A stretch of DNA of 64,000 nt, from NCBI GenBank assembly GCA_030533445.1, contig CM060075.1, positions 34,363,196-34,427,195 on the forward strand, given 5' to 3'. The translations under genes and the position numbers were made by a program. Positions 1-13,675 of the stretch are shown piece after piece (the stretch's first letter is position 1; every line of letters begins with the position of its first letter). Below the pieces are notes generated by a model. The model was not told the DNA's origin, did not search any database, and worked only from the letters and a program-made list of their open reading frames with translations. This DNA comes from Cyprinodon diabolis (Eukaryota; Chordata; Actinopteri; Cyprinodontiformes; Cyprinodontidae).

Positions 1-102
1 ACAGCTGCACACATTTACTTTGTAGTATTTTCACAGTTTTTGTAGGTCGCCTTCACATAACTTTTCCTCTTGCAATAGAGATAAAAATATTGCCTTTTCG
101 AA

Positions 103-949
103 TAGGGATGGGAATCGAGAACTGGTTCCTGTTCAGAACCATGTGTTCCAATTCCATGGCACCGTCTGGCAGCTCGATTAATAATTCTCTTAACGATTCC
201 AGGAAGCACCAGAGCCTAGCAGGGCAGCACGACTTGCGTCACGTTTTCACGCAAGTTACGCACACGGCATTCAGTAAGCAAGTATGACGTGACCAGGCAC
301 AAGTCTAGAAAAGCAAAACAAAAAAATGGCATCCCATCTGTCAAAGCAATCTAAAGTTTGGTTTCATTTTTAAGGAAGAGAAAGATGTCAACAAGGCTTT
401 GCAATGATTGCAAAGCGGGAATTACATCCGCGGGAGGAAATACCTCCAACATGCAGAAACACCTGCGCACACAACATGGCATACATTTTAACGAATGCAA
501 AGTTTTTGATGCCTTCCAGACAAAAGCTAAAGTTACGACCAGCATGGAAGGCAACTCTGGTGGTAAGTAGCTAGTTTTAAACTACTGGCTGTGCTTAATG
601 TGATTCCTAGTAAATCATGCCATTTCTGGAAATAAACCAATTTGCTACCTCTCTTTGGGGTTATTAAGGGAGTGTGCCTTTCTCGTTAATCCAGCCCTGC
701 ATGGCTAGCATGTTTAATAAGAACTACCGGTAACTGGAATTCTTACGCGATTCTAGCTATTGCAATGGATGTAACGAAACATGCTACGAAGTTGCTCCAT
801 AGTTCAAGGAGCGAGAGAAACGTGACGCTCGTTTATTTGGATGAGTTTATTTGCCAAAAATGCACAGTGATGCTTTTCCATTAAACGGCATCGATAAGGG
901 AATCAATAAGGAACCGGGATTGTGAAAATCGTATCAATTCCCAACCCTA
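103..949 (+). mobile_element. hAT-type DNA transposon remnant with BED zinc-finger exon
   Basis: The ends are inverted: TAGGGATGGGAATCGA on the left and its approximate complement (TCAATTCCCAACCCTA) on the right. Between them, 358-570 encodes a BED-type zinc finger of hAT transposases, with the pair CNDC and the closing MQKHLRTQH. It is followed by a good splice donor (GGTG|GTAAGT). The reading upstream of the finger (WFHF) runs into a stop, so the coding part is decayed. Only about 850 bp remain and no catalytic domain is visible. The 8-bp flanks (95-102 and 950-957) match only partly, so the target-site duplication is eroded. Confidence 0.7.
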
Positions 950-3900
950 TTCTTGAGTATTGACCAATACCGACAGTGAACTGATACACCGCCAGATGAA
1001 TCATACAAACTTTCATTGCTTATTTTATAGTGTTTATTGGTAGAAAAGGTTTGCTAAATTGATATTAGTTAAACAGAATAGCAAAGGACATCAGGTATGA
1101 CAGCAGTTTACCCATTTATAATCATCAGAAGTAGATGGAAGAAAAGTGTTTCTATGACCTTTCTTATATCGGAGGTTTTAGAGGAAGATCAATATATTCT
1201 AATATTTGTTTTTGCGGCTGATATCAGAAGATTTCTGATGTCAATATCAGATGGAGACAGTCCTATTGTGTGAAATGTGATTCAAAGCTGGAACTTCATT
1301 GCACATAAAATTAAGGTTACATCCCAGAGGGGATGATTGAAAACAAAGCTAGTTTTTGAAAGTAATAAATGTTATTTGCAAATGTTTTTTTTATGATACT
1401 TTAGTTAGAAAAAAAGAAAAGAAAAAAGGAACCATAAAAAAAAAATTAAAATGCTGCCACATACCCCCAAAAAATGTATCATGCTATACATATAAAGTTA
1501 ATAGGCTATGGTTCATCTTAGGAAGCTGTGATCCGCTCCAGAATCCAGACTCTCACATTGTTAAAAAAACGCCAACGGTTTGGTATGAAAGCACCAGATG
1601 AAAACGTAAATGGGTTAAAAGCAGCAGGCGAGGGGTGTGATGAAATTCAGAAATATGGCGGCTAATAAGACCCTCCAGGCGTAGTGGGAATAGGTGCCCA
1701 ATCTTTATCCCAGTCTAATAGGAAATATAAGATTAAACATCTATTTTTAACCAGTAACTGTAAAGAAATATTTACAAACACTAAATTATGGAATTGGCTA
1801 TAGTTGCACCTTTTTTTTTTAACATTCGGCCAGCAGTTTTTGTTTGCATGTCCAAGCGTTGGCTTAACATATTAGTCAACTAATCCTTTGACGCACGAAT
1901 TTATGAGTCATTTCAATTTTATTTTTATTGAATTTGTATGTCCGTTGTCTTTAAGACCAGAAATCAGTGTTTGTTAGATCACCAAAACAAACTAAAAATA
2001 CATCTGTTTAAAGTTCTTCTATGATTCATATCTGATGTTTTCTGTTGTTGATTCAGTTTTCCGTGTTATACTTAGGACTAAGCTTCTTCCAACAGCAGTT
2101 CTTTTCCAATCTTGGTAATTTCAAGCCTCAATTTTTCATATTGTCGGCCATCAGCGGGACAAAATATATAGTAAATGAGATTTGAACATGTCTGTGATTA
2201 GCAAATTTCAAGCTACCAAGAAAATCAAACTAGAATACAAAAGAAAATCCCTTAATTGTCTCCCTGGATGACTGAGAATCTTCACCAGCGTAGTTCTTAA
2301 AGACACACAATAAAGGTGGCACTCTGAGAGAAGAAGGAAAAGCATTTTATTAGAAACTGTAAAATAAGAAAAATAAGAAAAACAATAAAAACCAAAAACT
2401 ATTGTGACTAATTCTGGTCATATCTGGTGCCTTTCCTCCCCCCATTTACTGCTCTATGTCTTGTGCAATTTGCTGGGCTTCATAGAAAACGTTGGGTAAC
2501 ACTTACGGAAGTTATGATTGCAGAAGTGGGTTTAGCAAAGAGTCTTTGTGAGAAAAAAAACTACTTTACTGCACTTAAACCCATTCAAATGCGTATTTGA
2601 TGGTTTATGAACAGCCCGGATTACATTAATAAAAATGTCTGTAAAAGACAAGTGTTTTTAATCCCCTCTAAAACAACTTCTAAGTGAAAATTCTCAGGAA
2701 TTTGATATAAAAAAATATATGTATATATATGTAGCTATGTGCAAGTATCACCTCTGTAGCTGCTAATAAAGCACTAATATAGCTGCCTCTGATCAGATAT
2801 CTTGAACAAATGAAAATGTCCGGTATTGTTTAGGGACTTATGCCTTGAAACAAATACGACTTGTGTTATTACTCCTTTTGTCCTGGATTAAAAGGTAGGT
2901 AAGTAAAGGCAAGGAGAATGTAGTACTTTTTTTTTAACTCTATAGTTTATTTTATTACTTTTACATCTCAGATTTTAAACAAGAGCTTCTGGGTCTGATA
3001 TAAAGCTTAGAAGTAAAATGGAAATCAAGGCCAATCTAAATAAACATTAAGAGAAATGGTTCTAATGTGTGCTCAGCTACTCAGCAGGTGGTTTCTTTCA
3101 TAAAATGGTTTTAATGAGTAGAGTTTCATTTAAAATTCCCACTTTAGTTGAACTCTGGAATGATAAACATTCAGAGGAAGAGGTGGGCTGAATGAAGTGA
3201 CCTATTCTCCAGTCCCTAGTGTGGCTGTTAAAATCAGGGCTTTAAGCTGAGAATATTCTGAAATCACCTTAAATTTGACAATTTAAACCAGGAGCTTATC
3301 ACTTCAAAAATGTTATAAATTTTTTTTTTTTTTTTTTATCCTTTTAATAGAATTTTTTAATGGTATTTGGAATCATTCCCAGCTGATTTTTTTCGTGGTT
3401 ATTACACATATATTTTGTATAAACAAGATTTTTAAAAAGTAATAATTAATAATAATTTAATAATTTTTTGTTATTTTCATTATGTTGATCATTCTGTGCT
3501 TATGCTACATCCAACCTCAGTTGCATTGTTGACCTGATATAGATTCAAAATTGCAATTCCAAAACATTTCTGCTGGGCTGGCAACATTTCTCTTTGCATT
3601 CCAACAGCCGCAACTGCATTAATACAAGCAAGTCCAGACTGGCTGAAAAAAGCACGTGACTTTATTCACAGGTGTCTCTTTAAAAGTTTCCTTCCTTATA
3701 TTTGCTTTTATTTATATCCATTATTGAAAAATAAAAAAGCATATTTTTGACACTGGGTTGAAACAATTCAACAGATTAATAGTGATGAATGACTCAATAA
3801 AATAAATGCAAACTTATTTATTAATGTTTAACTTGAGTATAGAGAATCTAAGACAAATCTATCTGAAAGAGCAACCAACTTAAAGCAGTTATACCAACAT

Positions 3901-4443
3901 AAAAAAAATATATATAAAATCTTTGCATTCAAGATAAAAAAAAAAAAATTGTCCCTTAATGGGCTCTAATCAGAAGACCTAAAAGGGCATTTTTCACCAA
4001 GTTCTGTCTAAAATCTTCTTTAAAGAACCTGTGGCAATCAGCTCATTAATTTAAAAAAGAATTGGCAGATTAAACAATTAAAAAAGGTTGCTTGGTGCAG
4101 CCAGCTGTGACACCTTTACTAAACCATCAAGTATCTTTTATTTTCATTAGCGCTTACGGATTCTTCAAAGAAAATTTAGCACATAGATTGTCGAGGAATG
4201 GAGCAACTAATTGGATTTATTGTCAGCGAGTTTAGAAATTAAGCAATCATTACTAGAAGTAACAGACTCTAGTGCCAGGCAATAGGTACTAGAGATTTTA
4301 ATCACAACATCGGGTGATATTATCCTGAAAATCATATGTGATGATTAGAAAAGTATGATTTATACCATTAATTGTGTCTGAACATAACTGAATTCAATCA
4401 TATTATTTAAATTTGTATATGCTGCACTGAAAAATAAATTGAA
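950..4443. other. AT-rich noncoding sequence
   Basis: I see no coding exon, RNA gene or well-bounded repeat in these 3.5 kb. There are homopolymer runs (for example near 1809 and 3320) and a short AT-rich microsatellite near 2708-2740. It may be intron or intergenic sequence. Confidence 0.5.
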
Positions 4444-5727
4444 TAGGGCTGCAACAACGAATCGATAAAATCGACTTTTAAAAGCGTTGGCAACGAATTT
4501 CATCATCGATTAGTTGTCTCGCGCGATTAATGCGTCATCCGCCGCCGTCGTCATTGCCGTGGGGCGCGTCCCCCATCCCAACCCCGCTCCCGCAGGAGTC
4601 CCTCTCAGCGCTGCAGTCAGAGGATGTTTACCCTCAGCGTCCAGACTGCAAATGAAGCGCGCATGTGCCGGGATTGACGGCGCACATTGATCACAATAAT
4701 TAAAATAACCTGCGCTTTGTAAAGTGTAAAAAGTCCTAACAGGCAACTTTTGTAAAAACAAATTAACATGGCACGGAAGCACCACTCTTATGACGCAGCA
4801 CCTGAAAAGGAAACACGTTGGAGCCTTCGATGGCAGTGAAGAGAGCTGATCAGCAGGATGAGCGACCATGTTTGTTTCGTTTTAAAGTGGGGAAACGTAA
4901 CGTTAGTTTCTCAGGTGGCTCATCTGATGCTTTCCTTACCTTGTTAGTAGGTTACAGACAGTAATAAGGTTGGCTACTTATTTTACTTTTAATTTCATTT
5001 GAATTAGCTTAAGCAGCGTTTATATTTTCTTTATAAAGAAATTAACTTGCAAATTATGAGGGCAAGGCTTTTAAAGTTTAAATCTTCTGGCAAAGATAAA
5101 GTAAAGAAGATCCTGCAATTTACGGAAGTCTAGCAGAATAAAATCCAGGAAGATCAGTAATATGTCAATTAATTATATGCCACATTCCCATGTAAATATC
5201 TGTCTTTGGAGGATGTGTTTTTTAACACCCCTAGTTCTCTCATTTTTATTCCAAATACAATTTATAATTTGAATCACAGGGCTATTTTTATTTCTATGGT
5301 TCAGTATTTTCTCAGGTATCAACTTTAACTGCTATACTTTCCTGTCTTAAAAGGCAGAACTCTTCTAGTCTAAAAAAACTCATTTGTTGAAAAGGGGGGA
5401 CCTATTGTTTGAACCCCTTAGGGGCTTTTAAAAACAAAAATGTCTTTTTTTGCGCTTTATGAAACAAAGTAGCCTATATTTTGTGGATGTACAGCTACAT
5501 TTCTCATGTAAGTTTGCGTAGTTTTAACACAAACATTTATTTTGTCATATTGCACCAGTACAGTTAATGAGCAACCTGTACTTGTGTGCTTGTTTGTTCT
5601 GTCTAAAATGTTTATTTTGGAATAAAGAGGTTAATATAAAAAATATTTTTTATCCGATTCATCGATTAATCGAAAAAATAATCGGCCGATTCATCGATTT
5701 TTAAAATAATCGTTAGTTGCAGCCCTA
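4444..5727 (+). mobile_element. Non-autonomous hAT transposon, 8-bp TSD
   Basis: The terminal inverted repeats are TAGGGCTGCAAC (left) and GTTGCAGCCCTA (right). They are flanked by a perfect 8-bp direct repeat, AAATTGAA, at 4436-4443 and 5728-5735, which is diagnostic of hAT insertion. Subterminal sequence is rich in ATCGATTA-type palindromes. Around 4788-4823 a plus-strand reading TTLMTQHLKRKHVGA is the end of a BED zinc finger, so the 1.28-kb element derives from a ZBED-like autonomous hAT. No full transposase remains; the 119-codon minus-strand open frame here is antisense to that remnant. Confidence 0.9.
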
Positions 5728-6396
5728 AAATTGAAGACAAGTATGAAAAACAGCAACACGTTTAAATTAAAAAACAATTCACCTTCAATTCAAAATTATT
5801 GTTTAGACAATAAACCCAAATTTTTTCTATGACTAGAAACTTATCAAGATACAATAAATGCCCAGCCCTAATTTAGACTCTGAAAATACCTTAAGACGAA
5901 CTCCACAAAGAAAGCCCACATGCATACACATTTTGCATTTAAAAACAATATAAAAATGTCTGTAAAGAGGCTCCATCTCAACTCATCAGGTGGTAATCCT
6001 AAAAATAAAACATTTTTAATGTGTTCTAGCTATGTATAATGCTTCTTAAATATGAAATATATATTTCACCTTCAACAATTGTTATTGACGCACATTAGAT
6101 TATAAAGATATCTTTTTTAGATGATTCAGAGACAGATGATCACTAAAACCATTAATTCCCGCACTCCAACTGTCAAGAAATTAGTCAAAAATTATGAATT
6201 TTGAAGAAGTGGACAGCAATTTCAACTGCATGAAAATATGACCCATCAGATTAGTTTGCTTTTAAAGTCAGAGCTTATATGTGGGAATGACTTCTTTAGC
6301 AACTTGAAAAACAAAGTGGGACTTATTAAGTGTTAATCCTCACTATTTGCAACACAAATACATTCCATGAGAATAAACACCAAAGTTGCACAAGAT
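5728..6396. other. Noncoding spacer between hAT copies
   Basis: AT-rich; no gene or defined repeat seen. Confidence 0.5.
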
Positions 6397-6912
6397 TAGG
6401 GCTGCAACTAATGATTATTCTACAATTCGATTAATCTGTCCTTTATTTTTTCAAAGAATCCATGAACATCTCTAATGTGTTTTATTTTCCTATCTGTTAT
6501 TCATAAAAACTTTAAGGTGAACATTGTGTGACCACTTCTACTATAACCTTTGCTACTATAAACACCACAATTTCCCCATTGTGGGACAATAGAGGGATTT
6601 TCTATTCTATTCTAATCGGATAGCAGAAGGGTCCTTAAAGAAGACTTCTGATAAATTAAGCCAGGTGTAACTAAAACTTTTCCATTTGCAGAGTTCTGGA
6701 TAGAGCATATTGACAGTTGAAAACCTTTTTTATCTTATGTGCAAAATGTTTACTTATTTTTTTACAATTTTGATATAATTACTGCTCTATTTGGGTTGCT
6801 CTGTCAGCTACAGGCATGTTGTAGAGTCTCTATAAGTAAAAGATTAATCAATTACTAAATTAATTGATAATTATTTCAATAATCGACTGATCACGATTAA
6901 TTTAATTGTTTC
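6397..6912. mobile_element. Degenerate hAT-like miniature element
   Basis: It begins TAGGGCTGCAACTAATGATTATT, the same end as the hAT element at 4444, and finishes in an inverted AATCGACTGATCACGATTAAT stretch near 6870-6905. The right terminus is degraded, so the end is approximate. A reversed copy of another short repeat sits inside it. Confidence 0.6.
6564..6617 (-). repeat. Reversed copy of a CCCTTTATTGTCCCACAATGG repeat
   Basis: The complement reads GAATAGAAAATCC(C)TCTATTGTCCCACAATGGGG. Close copies lie at 8896-8970 and 25941 onward. This copy is nested in the hAT-like element at 6397. The family looks like the 3' tail of a fish LINE or SINE. Confidence 0.7.
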
Positions 6913-7599
6913 ACTGGATTATGCATCATTATCCAAGCTTCAAGTTTAAAGAAATCCAAAATACCACACGTAAATAAAGAAAAAAAGCTAAGAGACTTCC
7001 AACCTGAGGGGAAACACTGGCAAGTTTAGACAGTAACTTCTACAGATCTACCTTTAAATGCAAAATCAATGTATTCTACAAGTTAAAAGCTTGAATACAA
7101 CATACTATAATAATGATAATAATTGAAAAGAACAATCTTACATTTTAAAAGACGAAATAAGATCAACAAAAGTGGTTGATCCACTTACAAGTTGAGTAAC
7201 TTCGTTTTTTTTCTGCCCAAACACCATAAAAAAACCCTTAAGAAATAAAACTTCCTAAACATGCGTGGCTTTTCTTTTCCATTTAAATCAAAGTAACAAC
7301 ATTAAACTAAAAAAACATATTTGCGACTCCAGCCTGTTTAGCTCGTATCTTAAACAATTAAAAGTGTAATAATATAGCTAAAGCAAGCTCACCAGGGCTG
7401 AGAAACTATTCTATAATAAAATTAAAATCGCTGCAATTTTAAACCTTTAACCCTGTTAACGGACTATGGAAATTATATTACTAATATTACTCAGTAAAAA
7501 CCATTTAAAAACAGTATAGTAAAACGCTTCCTAATGACGGTGAGCGTTGACATTAGCATTCCAGCTACACAAATATTTCCATTCAGGCTATTTAGCTAA

Positions 7600-8350
7600 T
7601 TACGGTAAATTTAAAACGTAGCGACGGTTGAATCGTTAAATGTACGCAACGCGCGTTAGAAAATATCCAATAAAGGTTTCCCAAATTTGCTACCTAAACT
7701 AGTTAAGTTATGAAGTTTGCTCGTAAAGGCCTTGGCGTGTAGGTTCAAATGACACCAGATATGATGGCGGAGGGGGCGGACTGTTGGGAACCTGACTCCC
7801 CGGCCTGCTCCGCCGAGCTGCCCACGATCACCTTCCATTAGCATTAGCATACCCATGCTATTAAATTTTTTGCAGAAGTCCGCTGATAAATATAAAGAAA
7901 TGCTGATATTTAAAATACTTTTCCAGCGGTGAAAACAGCGTAGTGAAAACAGGCCTCATGGCTAAGGTTAGCTCCCTGCTAGCTTGCAAAGAGCAATGGT
8001 TGCTTACCTTCAGACTGCTGCTCTGCACGGCGCTTCTACAGCCGATATATGGTATGCATTGGTCGTTTTAAACACTGTAAACGTATTCATTCGACAGAAT
8101 ATTACTGAGGAAAAATAATCTTGCTCCGCGTTTTTATCTGTAAATCTGATTTTTTTTATTTCCGTTTTTTTTCTTCTTTCCCTCGCCTCCAACGGTCGCT
8201 CAGTGTGTGTGTCTGCTGGCTCCGAGTCGCTGCTGCTGCTGCTGCTTTTCTCTTGTTGTTTGTGTTTCAGAAAACATGGCCGCCCGTGTGACACCACGTG
8301 ACCCGAACATTGACAAGCGGAGAGCCAATGTCGGCGCAGCGCAAACACAC
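7600..8350 (-). promoter_or_regulatory. GC-richer block with a possible minus-strand first exon
   Basis: CpG-rich sequence in an AT-rich setting. On the minus strand, CTGAAG|GTAAGC forms a strong splice donor after position 8008, so a noncoding first exon could run from about 8270 down to 8008. Near the supposed start lie CATGGCCGCC (YY1-like) and CACGTGAC (E-box, USF/CLEAR-like) at about 8275-8312, plus a CTG run. A second GC patch at 7758-7830 includes a plus-strand ATGGCGGAGG context. No downstream coding exon could be identified on the minus strand to the window edge, so the gene is unknown and may extend outside. Confidence 0.35.
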
Positions 8351-11300
8351 CCCTGTTTACCAGCCTGGGTACTATGAAGACTGCTCTAAATTGCTTCTGT
8401 TTTTTATTTTTGTTGTTATGTTTTGTTATTTTTAATGGATTCTATTAATAAACCAGCCAACTTTACAGAGAGGCCAGTTTATTTCCTTTGCATTTGAAAA
8501 CCAAAACGTCCGGCTCGCGAGGTAGCAACGTGTTTTATCGCGAGAGGATAATACTTTTTCGCTATAGTTATTCCCATAAAACGACATGTTTACGCCAGGA
8601 AAAATTCTTAAAATACTATAAGAATATTTGGGTAATTATGGTAGTTCGTTGTAAGTTTCGAGGCTACAACTGACTGCAGATGTGCATAGTGACCACTAGA
8701 GGGGACCTTTTTTCATAGATTTAGTAACGTGGATCATAAAGCCTTCATTCATTCATCTGGTTGTTTATTAAGAAAGCGCTGAAAACACTAGATTAAAACT
8801 TAAACAAGAAAACTGCGGAAAAAACTACCCACATTTTAAGTATAAAATATGATTCATTAAGTTAAATAAAGTAAACTTGTGTAGAAATTAACATTATAGA
8901 ATAGAAAATCCCTTTATTGTCCCACAATGGGGAAATTCTGGTGTTTACCGCAGCAAAAAAGATCATAGAAAAAAGATTTAAAAAAAATGAATTAATACAA
9001 AATGTGTATTAATTTGATTAGTTTGGTTCAATGCTGAATAAAACTTAAAAATAATATTGTCAAAAATGTGAATATTACATTAAAAATGTGAAATATATAA
9101 CATTAAATGTTGTTATTCGAACTTAATCATTCTTTCTTTTTTCCCTGAATAACTAAGATGTGCAGAAACTTGTTTTCCTTTGAAACAAAACATCAATAAC
9201 TCAATTTACAAAAGGAAAATGGGTGTAAATATTTAGTCACGTGTCCTGTTGTGTTTCAGACCATGATTTCTGCAGATTATTTGGATTTCCTGAGTTGAAG
9301 ATTAGAATTTTACATCATACTAATAAAAAAAAATTATAAATATCTCAAAATGTTATAAATATCCCTAAATATACATCTGAGTTTCACTTTTTCAAATTAA
9401 TAAAAACAAATAGATCAACCTTTCTAATGCTGTTCTAATTGTATAAGGAACACTCATAAATGTAGGAATATTTTCGCAGCAGATGCAGAAAGCCCACTAG
9501 GGGGAGCTGTTTAAAGATTAAAAAAAAAAACTGAACACTACTTTTTACTACTTCGAAATAATTTTCTTTCAGTCCATCTTAATGAAACCAGTAACTGTAT
9601 TCATGAATATAACTTTTATAACAGGAAGAATAATTAATTAATTAATTTTTTTATGACTATGATTTCAATCTGCAATAACAATGTTTACAAAATAGCTTTT
9701 TGACCCAAAACATTAAATTTTCAGTAAGCAGCTTTGAAGGAGGCTGCTTTATATTCTATTCCTAAAACATGCTTAAAGGTTTTGTTTGTCATTAAAAGAG
9801 GGAAATGATGTCATTTAACACCCCTGATTATGATTAAGAGTAGTGATGTCCATAATGGTGTTGCTAAATCTAATGCATTCATAAGAGGGTCAGAAAAGTA
9901 TCTGTTGGTTGGTATTTTGGTAAGCTGCAGGAACGAGCTTCTTACTGATTAGCTGCCTGCTAATATGTTAGTTGAGAGGTTTTTAGGTACAATAGCTCCT
10001 TTCAATTCTGTCTTGGGAATCAGTTCAAACACGTTGTCAGAGATTTGTTAACCTGATGGATATTGCAAGGGAAAAACGGTTAGACAAAATATCCATATAG
10101 TTGAAACAGGGGGATTACATGGGGGTTATAGTAACTGCAAGCTTCTCCAGTTAAAAAAAAAAGAAAAAAATAGTAAACCTCTTTCCAATCAAATTGGTCA
10201 AATTGATCAAAAACCTTTATTTTTTTTAGAAATACATCAAAATCATTTTTTATATATTGAATATTCAAAAAATTATGTGATGCATTAATTAATCATATTT
10301 ATTTATTTTAATAATTTTTTTTTCATGTTGCATAAAAGGTTGCATTACTTCTTCATTATCATTTTTGCATGATCACTGCCAAATACCCCCTAACCCTGTA
10401 CGTCCGCTGATTCCTCTATATGTCTTGTAAGACATTTAGAAGTACTGCTAGGATGGATTGTAAGTACATTCACAAAGTAGGTCCTTTTTTCTGATGTTTG
10501 TGTGTGTCCTGTTTATGAACTTTTGTTTTTCTTTTCTGCCTTATGTCCAGGACCACAGAACAGTAAAAATTTTGGCCATTAACCTTTTCCTGTGATATGC
10601 AGGATGTATCCCTCAGCTTCTGGAGATTCACTTTCTACACGTACTACACGTATCTGCACGGACTGAGCAGGTTCAAAGAAACAGATCATGGAACTTCAAC
10701 CAAGAAGTTAATCTATGTTTTTTTTTTTTTTTCATTTATAACAACAATTGGAGTCGTGTATTTAAAATGTACAGCCTTATTGAGCTCTTTATTTTTGCCA
10801 TTTTAAAGCATTAAAAAGCTTCTTCTGTAGCAGTTAAAATGTGAATTTATAGTTCTTATCATGTATATCAACTGAAAGCATCTTGGGAAACTGCCTGATA
10901 ATTCAGGATATATGAGGTACTGCTCTGCTGAAAGGTTATAAACAAATCATATCTTAGCTTACATATATATCTGAAGGTTAAGGATCTGATTAAGGCTAGA
11001 ACCAAAACAACTAGTCCTCATCATAAAAAAAAAAAGAAAAGAAAAATCCAGTCTTTAATATATTGTGGCTCTAACTCTATAAGCCCAGAAAACCATGAAC
11101 ATGTTTGCATTTTGAAGTTATTTCAAAGAAAGTCTATTATTTACATAGGAAATAGAGTTACACATAAGGCCTATGCCTTTCAGCTAATTACTCTGCATGA
11201 AAACAACAGCTGGACACAGATGTGAGTTTGCATGACCACAGCTGTATCTGTCTAGTGATGGTATGTTTTTCTTTGTTAAACAAATGCTAGTTGCTATTCT

Positions 11301-13600
11301 ATCATATTTAAGCCTAAGTTATAGAAGCGTTCAAGATCGATTATACGATTCAATTCTAATTGCTCATAGTACCAAAGTAGAACATCCAATACTGATGGGA
11401 TGTATTTTACTGTATGACAATTATATAACAATCATTTTAAAACTTGTCTGTATCAGGAGACAATAAACATCACAACTTAACATTCCTCCATCATATTGCT
11501 ACATTTCATTCAAATAAGATATTGTAAAGAGAAGCATTTTTATTAAATGGTGAAATTCTTTATAATTTTTTTTTATCACCAAAACAGTGTATTGAACGAA
11601 AAATGTCACTGTTATAAATATTTTTTATTACAATAACATTTGTTTTAATTATATTTCTTTAAACCTGGGAAAAATATTAAAGAGTTTTCACAACAAAAAA
11701 TTTTGGTGTCTCTAGATTTTTAAAGAGTTGAACTGAATATATTAGATACAAAAAAAAGACTGTAGGTTTGGGGAAAATAATTTATAATTAATAATTATGA
11801 TTTAACTTAATTAAGTTAAATCAGCATTTTCCAACTTATTTTATGTGCAGTTGCAATAATTTCACAAACAAAAATATGTTATTTAAATTTTAATATGTCA
11901 AGATGGGATAAGATGTATTTAATAGAAGGTATTTGAGTTATTTCTTAATACTAAAATGTATCACATTTCATTGAATTTTTGAATATTGGTGAAGTTTTTT
12001 TCTCTCCTGTAGTACGATCTTCACACTTCTTGCTTAATAAAGCCGACCCTACCATTGTTGGGCTGACCTATGACAGCCATGGCAGCTACAGGCTGCGCCC
12101 CCACAACATTAATTCTTACAAAGATGAAAGATTAGATTTAGTGTTGGAAAAGTCAACAAGCATCAAATAAATTATGAGTTAGAGCAACAGGAATCAAGTA
12201 TTAATGAGAAATAATGTAATCTTTCTTGATAAAGGTTCTAAAATTAACTAATTCAAACATCTGGATTGAATTTGGATCCAGTAACCTACCTGACAGTTTC
12301 ATCTTTGTTCTGATGTGTGTCGTGATGTGTGAAGTGTGTCGTGATGGAGAGCCCCTCTGATGAGCCTCAGGGTGAACTGAGAGGTTGGAATATTCCCCTA
12401 ATATGGTGTCATGATGCACATTAGGTCATGTTTCCCTTATTTGCTAACCATATATACACAATAACTTCTGCCACAAGAGGAAGCCTTTTAGTGGATGCTC
12501 CAACCTGAGGAGAAGCAGTATCTTTAAAGGGATTTCACCTCTCTTCAGCAATCCCTCCTCAGTGTCCTTAGGATGTAGATAATTTCTTGGCTGGCACTTA
12601 TGTGCCATCTTCAAATATCATTTTATTTTCCTCAGGGCTGAGGAATGGTCATAGTGTGAGAAGAAAGTCTTCAAAAAACATGAGCTGATCACATAATTTA
12701 GCATGTGCTACATCACAGCTGATCAGATGGTTCCTCAGTTGTGCTGCCAGGGCTCCATAGTGCTCTGCTCTGTGGGTTTCATCTAACAGACCATCCGTGA
12801 TCAGACAGTTAATCTGTTAAGAAACAAGAGAAGAAATCTGGGTGGTTTCTTTGATGCAGCCATGACAGTAACTCACTCCATCATAAGGAAAAACATTTTT
12901 ATATGCCGTTTTTAGTTTCTTACATGATCACATCTGCTTTAACAGGTTCACAACCCCTTCTGTAAAAGCTGAACACCTCCACAGAGAGGCATTTGGGGCC
13001 GGTGGAATATTATTTCACCATGGGAAGACCATTTTTATTTATTTTATTTTTTTTACATGTTGGCCTTTTCGAACCAGAGAACCTTTATCAGATCCTCCAG
13101 AGTTAATGCAAGCAGTTTCTCTAATTATTGATGTCCTTGCCCATGTCTTAATTGGTTTGCAGCTGTGCTGCATTCTTTTCAGCTTCAGGCACTGAAATAT
13201 AACCTAAACCTGCTTTAAGCTTCTTGATTTAGGCTTACATATTTTTTAGTCTTCAAGATGATGTTTGCTTACTACAGTAAAGTTTCCTGTAGCTGAAAGG
13301 TAGAACCAACAAAAATTGGCTTCTATTTGCTCTTAGGCGGCTTCTATGGTATATGCAACTAGTTAAACTGATTTGTTGTTTTTGTAGCTCAAAGACTTAC
13401 TCCAAGTTTGTTAAGATGTACAAATGAGTGAACAGTTTTATTACTCAGCGACGCTTGGCTGCACTGTACTTTTTGGACCAGATAAGGTGTAACCAGCCAA
13501 TAGATTCGCTCTAAGCCTTCGAACATTTGCATACTTTGTCCGCGTCCAGCTTCCTTTACACTCCACAAGACTGAGAGCAGCACTAAGCCATTAAAATGAT
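8351..13600. other. Noncoding, upstream of the ENDOD1-like cluster
   Basis: No recognisable exon or RNA gene. The only defined repeat is the short one at 8896-8970. Elsewhere it is AT-rich unique-looking sequence. Confidence 0.5.
8896..8970 (+). repeat. Short dispersed repeat (TTTATTGTCCCACAATGGGG family)
   Basis: The core GAATAGAAAATCCCTTTATT followed by GTCCCACAATGGGGAAATT matches the copies at 6564 (reversed) and 25941. Probably the tail of a retroelement. Confidence 0.75.
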
Positions 13601-13675
13601 CTATCATGGTGGAATTTCTTCATGGAAAACATTTCAAGCCCTCTGTGTGTATTTTCCGGTTTCATTTGTGTAAAA

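Noticed and set aside
4510..4869. 119-codon minus-strand frame
   Set aside because: Lies wholly inside a hAT element and is antisense to its BED-finger remnant; no family features.
7748..7840. Plus-strand ATGGCGGAGG frame, a plausible N terminus
   Set aside because: Stops after about 25 codons with no convincing splice donor inside.
8010..8348. 112-codon minus-strand frame with serine run
   Set aside because: Arises from a CTG repeat in a probable 5' UTR; runs through low-complexity sequence and stops before the donor.
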